In this document: one piece after another, positions 58,301 through 64,000 of the stretch
How the letters are laid out: every line of letters begins with the position of its first letter
Position numbering within the stretch: the stretch's first letter is position 1
From: Daldinia sp. FL1419
Taxonomy: Eukaryota > Ascomycota > Sordariomycetes > Xylariales > Hypoxylaceae
Assembly: GCA_025201765.1 (NCBI GenBank)
Contig: MU623404.1
Coordinates: forward strand, 124,001-188,000
DNA length: 64,000 bases
Direction: 5' to 3'
Program-made: the position numbers and the translations under genes
The notes under the pieces: model-generated
Told to the model about the DNA's origin: nothing
Seen by the model: the letters and a program-made list of their open reading frames with translations, nothing else
Databases searched by the model: none

Positions 58301-59580
58301 GATTCTTTGAGGCTTGATTGCTCGCGCACTACTCTCATACCTCGGCCACCACCACCAAAGGCGGCTTTGATAATGATGGGGAATCCATATTCGTCGGTGA
58401 ATTTCTTTACCTCTTCGAATGTAGCAACCGCGCCCTCGGTTCCAGGTACGACGGGAACTTTGGCGGCAATAGCTAACTTTCGGGCAGATACTTTGTCACC
58501 AAGCGAGTCAATAACATCTGGAGAGGGACCGACAAACTGTAGGGTGATATGTTAGTCAGATATCCGGACCCTGATCAAGATTAGACAAGTACTTACGATA
58601 AGACCGGCCTTTTCTACGTTTCGGGCAAATTCCGCATTTTCCGATAGGAAACCGTATCCTACGATAGTTAGAATTGAATGGTATATTCAAATATAATTCA
58701 TGTAAAAAAGGTACTTACCAGGATGAACCATCTGAGCCCCGTGTTCTAAGGCAATTTTAATAATTTCGTCGCCAGCGAGGTAAGCGCCGACAGGGGTATA
58801 TTGGCCTCGCTTTCCGATGACGTAGGCTTCATCGGCCTCTAATAAGTCAAGTTAGCGTTGTGAGACTTTCCCCTCTATTACTATAAGTGGATAGTTATTG
58901 ATATCTACGTACTTTGCCGATGCATACTGAGTCGGTCCTCATAACTACTAGAATTAGCTTCGAGAAAATTAAGAATAGGAAAAAAACCCTATACTAAATC
59001 CGCTACGCACCTGAAAACAGCTATAGTGTGTAGTGATAATTCGTGAGCCTAGTGGTCGTGTTAGTTCTCGAGATGCTCTATGGAGAATTGTAGAAAATTT
59101 AGCGGGGTTACGTACCGTCCTAAAGATCTAAATACACAAAAACTCATAATTAGTCGTCCGTGATCGTAAACATAACAAAATATTAAGGCTATCTTTTGGG
59201 GAGGTCATACACGAATAGCTATCATACGTTAGCAAAAAAAGGATCTAGATATACAGTTCGCATATGTAGTGCTACTTACGGATTTCTCCTCTGTTGGCCA
59301 CTATAAGATAACAGACTGGTTAGTAAAACTGACGATATATGGACAAAGAAGAGTTCGGAATTCTCAAATTTCTAATCTTTTTTTTTTGTGGAGGAATTTA
59401 CTAACCCAGAAGCTTCTTCAAGTGCATGATAGAGCTATTTGCGCGAATATGGTGCGCAGTCTTACCACCTTTCGGCGGCGCGGTGCCCTCCTCGAAGACA
59501 TCTTCATTGTCTTCGTTGTTGATAGCAGCCTTGCGGGCAGCCTCTAAGTCCTGGATATCCTGAAAATCCATATTGGACAT
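55326..59580 (-). CDS. pyc: Pyruvate carboxylase
   Basis: Ten exons: 59406-59580, 59280-59300 (21 nt), 59211-59218 (8 nt), 59116-59127 (12 nt), 59011-59048, 58913-58944, 58719-58838, 58597-58658, 55495-58536 and 55326-55433, giving 1205 aa. The small exons join to read LLVANRGEIPIRIFRTAHELS...YEDRLSMHRQKADEAYVIG, the start of the biotin carboxylase domain, so the microexons are well supported. Further signatures are the ATP-grasp loop AAFGGGGRGM, ERDCSVQRRHQKVVE and EINPRIQVEHTITEE; the carboxyltransferase domain with DTTWRDAHQSLLATRVRT and HVHTHDSAGTGVASM; and the biotin domain with SAMKM, biotinyl Lys about 1169, close to the last intron. The enzyme makes oxaloacetate from pyruvate and bicarbonate and is cytosolic in most fungi. 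No targeting signal is seen; the N-terminus is acidic. Confidence 0.97.
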
Positions 59581-62500
59581 ATTGAATAGCTGAATATGTT
59601 GAAAGAAATAAAAGGTCTATTTCTGCTCAAAGGGGTTAAGAGATCGTTATAAGCTTGCTGTGTGACGTAGGGGGAGGGAATGAGGTTTGTTGAGCTCGAC
59701 GTCGAGATTGGTTTGGTGGGGTATCTCTCAACTAGGGTGTGTGAGCTTCTCCCCTTCGTCCACAACGCTGACGTATGTCGTATGTAGGGAACCTGTAGGT
59801 GGTATCTCTAGGATAGCTCTAGGAATTTATGGGATGTGATGTTGAGTACCACACCAGTTGCAGTTATAATAGATGCAAAGATTTATGTAGCGTATACCCG
59901 AAGAGACAGATAGGGAGGCTCGCCTTTGTCTCGGTCAGGTGGTGTTACGCAGATAACAGAAAAAAATGGAGAGGGCAGGAAATGTAAAAGGTAGTGACTC
60001 GGGGAGGAGAACCAAGGCTTCTTAAGTTTTTTTTTTTCTCAGGCTGCGGGCCAAGAATTTATTCACAAAGTTAAAGTAGCGAGTAGCGTTAGTTCGATAT
60101 TCTTATTGCGTAGGTACACTAACCCCTCGATATAGTTTAGTACAGATTATAATATTTAAAAAGCACGGGTAGTGGAGGCTAGAGGTCAGTCGCTCTGCAT
60201 AAACCGCGGACGGGCAAGCGGGATGGTTCACTGAGGACGGACATTTGTTTAAATGAGGGGATTATTCTCTCTTTCTCGTTTCCCTTTAACAAGGTGATCA
60301 ACATATTGTCTTACCCTTGCCAAGTGCCGGGACAAGCCTACAAGGTGCCACCAGACAAGCATTCATTGAGGTTATCGTTGCTTTGCTCTCTCGGCGTTTT
60401 GAGTTATGGTTGAGTCTTGGGAAACAGCTGGGTTTATTGGAATAGCCAATACGGCTTGTCGAATCCAGACCGTATTGACCGGATGGGGAAACTACAGGGT
60501 GGTAGGACAGGGTCTCGAGCTGAGCCCAGACTTGACCTTAATACCGATATCTCTATGGGAATGCATAATACACGGCGCGGGTAGAGGGCGCTTTGTTGCG
60601 ACAAGATTTGGCGTCCCAAAGCTCGAGCAGAAAGATGGCGCTGTTTGTTGAGACATTGGCAATAGCCCGCGTACAATCTAGAGCTCCGTTCGGGTTATAA
60701 ATCCCGATGATTATTTTCTTATTTTCTAAAACTGAAAAGAGCAAGAGTAACAGGTGATGGGCGACCAAAGTAGGGGTAGCGTATTGATGTTTCGGGGGGG
60801 GAAGAGATGACAGGGGGAGGAAGATGCATGGCGGGGTTGGCGGGGTCAAGGTGGGAGGGCGTTTGCAGAAAATGCATGCTAAGCACGAGCTTGAGGTATT
60901 AATTGCAGCAATTGCAGATATAATATCCCTGCCACTAAACAAGCTACTTTCCGCGGCTCCTTCCATGTCGCGTCTGCAGAATAGAGTCACACCGTCACGG
61001 AAGCACATACCTGGGTACCTATGTATTTTAGGTACATACGTACTTCCAAGGTTGTGTGCCTAATGCAGGGAAAGAAGTGTCTCGATGTTATCCAGCTGGA
61101 TACGTTGACTGGCAGATAGGAGGGGCAAGAGCGAATATTATAATATCTACCTATGCGTCAGGGCGAGTACCCTGTTGTATATCTTCAAATCCAACCAATC
61201 ACCAAAGACGGATAAATTAGCTTATTTTTCGTACTAAGGAATCCAATAGCTTGGATTGTCTGAGGGGCTTGCTATTACTCAGTATGTACATGCAGGTCAG
61301 GTCAGACATCTCGCCCAGGTATTGAGAAGGGGGTGATCACGTCCTTCCGACTATAGATTTTTATTCACTCTTCTTTCTCTCGCAAATGTAAAGGTACCTA
61401 TTTTTTTCGTCATATTATTATGGAGGGTGCAGTTGATATATCATCCCCGAGCGTATAATTACCTAGGTATATCAATGTAAGGCGCCGCCGCATGATTGGT
61501 TGCTGGTAGTCTCCCACATTGGTATAACTTTGCCTGTTTCGGCAAGGGCTTTTTAAAGCTTCGCAACGATTACATCATCGTGTGTATACTCTTTAAAATT
61601 ACAGGTTGAGAGTATAGGACTTCCAGTTAGGATGTAGGAAGAAGCACAACTGGCTCTGCATGCATCCCATCTCAATGCTACCAATATTGCCAAGCTTGAA
61701 CATGCACGGTCAAATACTCTAGAAAGGATAGCGGTGAGGATGTCTTTAATCTTAATATTTTGTATAGTTAGTTAGGATTTAAAGTCGAACTATTTTGGCC
61801 TACGAGTCGTTCATCGGCCTGTTTCTATTTGACTAGTTATGTAGAATTAAACTCGTAATAAAGAATAATATATATTACTAACACCGTTTCTCCCACCCCT
61901 TTAGCTTCCTTAGTCTCTCACAAGCCCTCGGCTCGTACCCCGAGCCCGGGATGCAATAATAAATATCTTATGCGCAAGGCACATAGTAGAGGTAGGGTTA
62001 CGCAGCTCTGGCTAGTCTGCCGTAGTCCATTGTAGTCTCAGCGCCAACTCTGCGGCTTCGGTACTAGTATTACTTCAATCTGACAGCTTATCTAGATTGC
62101 GCTATTAATTACTCACCAGTCGCTTGGCGAGACGATTCAAGTCACAGCTCAAGCATCTCGAGTGTCGATCACGTAAATACCAAGAGGCTTTCTATTATAA
62201 TAACTTGTTATAGTACTAGGTGGCTTTCCATATCACTGCCAAGCTACCTTGGTATGGATCTCATGCACCCACCCGCTCTCTTCGCTATATCCTATTTCTT
62301 GTCCGAACTTGGCTCTAAATACTCAACTGTTTTATTCTCTCGGCATGAAACAACAAGAACCATTTTAGGTAAGATGCGTGATTTTCTGCCAATCTATACC
62401 TCTTGACTAGGCCCAAATATTCATCCTTTATCGGCACAGGTCTGTTTAACTTGGGTATAAGTTGAGGCTGAATGAAGGTTCTGGTCTATATTATCTCCGA

Positions 62501-63779
62501 CCGAGACATTGGCATTTACTTGGCTACGTGATAATCCATAGTCAATAATATAAGATAACTACGAGCTATGGTTGGATTGACGTTTCATCCAACATCCCCA
62601 CATCTCGTTGAACGGATTATCAACCCCTATTTACTGCGCTCCCCCTAGATTGTTCTACTCAGTTCCTGATAACAACTCGCAATTGGCAAGTGTATCCGGT
62701 ACCCATGAATATGCTTCGTTCAAACCAGTGTCAGATGAGCACCCCTACTGCGGAGTTAAGCACACCGTCTCGATGTGAGGGTGATGAGAACTAAAGTATC
62801 CGCGAAACTCTAAGCCTACGGGAGATGACCAAACGTAGGGGGTATGTACAGTACATGAGATCCTCTAATTTAGCTCAACCTTAGAATTTACAAAAAGCGT
62901 CGTCAGAGTGCACATGTGACCAACTATCGTAGACTAGGCACTCCTTGTTCTGAGCGTGGGGGTGTCCGTTACGTTGATAGGATTGGTGCGTGTGAGCAAA
63001 CATGGGTATTTTGAAATTCTTAATTCGTCAATACTACTTGTCCGCTTATGACTTCTATTGTCTTGACTTGCAGTGCTGGTAATACCACCCCAAGAGGGAC
63101 CAGAGCCGTATCATTGCTATACTTTCCAAATATGGAAATGAGCTTTGAGCACCAATTAGGCCCTTCACGTGTCCAGGGGGGAATTTACCGTCAGCATTGT
63201 CGGGGCTCGCTTCTTGGGTATTAGAAACATGTTTCGGATGAGTTAAAAATACACATTGCGAAGTTTGGTGATGATCAGATCAACAGCTTCAATATCTTGG
63301 CTTGTTATGTATCTGTTTTACTGATCTCCACTAGGCGTTTGCTCCGTCGGGCTACAAAACGAATAAATCGATACCTAGGAATATCTTATAATAGACTGAT
63401 ACATCGGAAACCGCCGTGATCGGATGTTTGGAAGCATATTTAAGTCGGTAGAGAAATTGGTTAACATACGACTATCCTTTGCTGGCAATCTACTCGCATG
63501 CTGATACAATTGGAATCAACAGAAATTGAATTCTAAAGAGCTATCGCAAATGACCCCAATACCATTCCGATGCAATAGAAATACAGTTTATTGCACTTCC
63601 CCCAACGAAAGATTGGTCTCATGTAGACCATTTTCTCTCGTCCCCAACCCTTTCGTCGAAGAGTCGGATTCACTCTATACGCAGATTTGCGGTTTCTCTA
63701 GCCGAACGCACAATATTACCGGTGACAGGTTCCATAAGAGACAGTTGACGCCACAAACACCCAAAATGTGTTGAACAGT
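59581..63779. other. 4.2-kb spacer between pyruvate carboxylase and MPC1
   Basis: The pyruvate carboxylase promoter on the left and the MPC1 3' flank on the right. No gene is supported. A T10-CTC tract lies near 60026-60041, and an AT-rich block spans about 61700-62350. A stop-free stretch near 62630-62795 (minimal reading frame, no ATG) matches no family I can name and may be chance or a relic. Confidence 0.45.
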
Positions 63780-64000
63780 CTATTTCGAGGCGACTTCCTG
63801 AATCTTATCACCAGCCGCGGCAGCCTTCTCCTTGGCTCCTTCAATAGCACCCGCGACGCCAGCCTTTTCTCGACCACCCCAATGGTGCCATTGGAGATAT
63901 CGGTAACCTTGCGTTAACTGCGAGCCCTCGTTGATAAAATGGCACAGGAAGAGAAGGTAGTTCTTAGGCGTCACAGCGAGGGCGTATCGCATGAAAGTCG
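63780..64000 (-). CDS. MPC1: Mitochondrial pyruvate carrier subunit 1, C-terminal exon only
   Basis: The frame is open from the right edge to the stop at 63780-63782, giving the last 73 residues. It reads TFMRYALAVTPKNYLLFLCHFINEG followed by SQLTQGYRYLQW, the most conserved stretch of MPC1 (second membrane segment and matrix-side loop). An Ala/Lys/Glu-rich tail (KEKAAAAGDKIQEVASK) extends beyond the animal protein, as is common in filamentous fungi. MPC1 pairs with MPC2 or MPC3 in the mitochondrial inner membrane to import pyruvate. The 5' exons lie outside the window, so start and length are unknown. The next annotated gene to the left is pyruvate carboxylase, which uses the same substrate in the cytosol. 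Confidence 0.92.
   Translation of the reverse strand, partial: TFMRYALAVTPKNYLLFLCHFINEGSQLTQGYRYLQWHHWGGREKAGVAGAIEGAKEKAAAAGDKIQEVASK

Noticed and set aside
62630..62795. Stop-free stretch that could be a gene relic
   Set aside because: It has no ATG start and no similarity I recognise, and the length is compatible with chance.
62700..62830. Segment resembling a 5S rRNA (GGAGTTAAGCA and nearby blocks)
   Set aside because: Only about ten bases fit. The loop E and helix V parts of 5S rRNA are absent and the ends do not pair.

Overview
The window is nuclear DNA of a filamentous ascomycete (Pezizomycotina, most likely Sordariomycetes). The evidence is: genes broken by 47-146 bp introns with GTRNGT donors, CTAAC/CTAAT branch sites and short 3' ends; a set of typically fungal genes (velvet factor, wax-synthase-like MBOAT, GPH-type sucrose transporter, secreted GH127, Par32-like GRGG protein); and gene-poor, AT-rich spacers full of short repeats. 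No tRNA, rRNA, CRISPR or prokaryotic feature was seen. Gene models were built by hand from frame, splice signals and remembered family motifs; each multi-exon CDS below sums to a whole number of codons.

Layout: 1-410, end of a GRGG-repeat (Par32/DUF3602-like) gene on the minus strand. 1241-1840, a non-autonomous TIR transposon (MITE) with an internal array of small palindromes. 4024-5660 minus, velB-type velvet regulator. 5661-13629, about 8 kb without a gene I can support, rich in microsatellites. 13630-19693 minus, a giant DH-BAR-SH3 RhoGEF. 19694-23481, spacer ending in a TAACCC-rich promoter segment. 23482-27453 plus, telomerase reverse transcriptase in 11 exons. 27621-29517 minus, a wax-synthase-type MBOAT acyltransferase. 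30520-31100 minus, a small unknown membrane protein. 31859-33011 minus, HIS1. 34780-36710 plus, a sucrose/alpha-glucoside (GPH) transporter. 37179-37873 plus, SLX9. 38928-39918 minus, NEDD8 protease DEN1. 43281-44153 minus, a mitochondrial FMP32/MCUR1-like protein. 45979-51215 plus, clathrin heavy chain. 52104-55013 plus, secreted GH127 beta-L-arabinofuranosidase-like enzyme. 55326-59580 minus, pyruvate carboxylase. 63780-64000 minus, the C-terminal end of mitochondrial pyruvate carrier MPC1.

Most genes are single-copy housekeeping or developmental genes, with no secondary-metabolite or prophage-like cluster. Thematic neighbours are pyruvate carboxylase and MPC1 (cytosolic and mitochondrial pyruvate use), the transporter and GH127 enzyme (sugar acquisition, 15 kb apart), and VelB and DEN1 (both tied to fungal development and secondary metabolism in Aspergillus).

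The most unusual material is in gene architecture: a 5-nt microexon that splits the predicted nucleophile cysteine codon of GH127, consecutive 8- and 12-nt microexons in pyruvate carboxylase, a 15-nt microexon in DEN1, a start codon cut off by an intron plus a 3'UTR intron in SLX9, and a GC-AG intron in the FMP32-like gene. No wholly new system is claimed; the MITE with its palindrome array and the telomere-like motif cluster upstream of TERT are the best non-coding leads.
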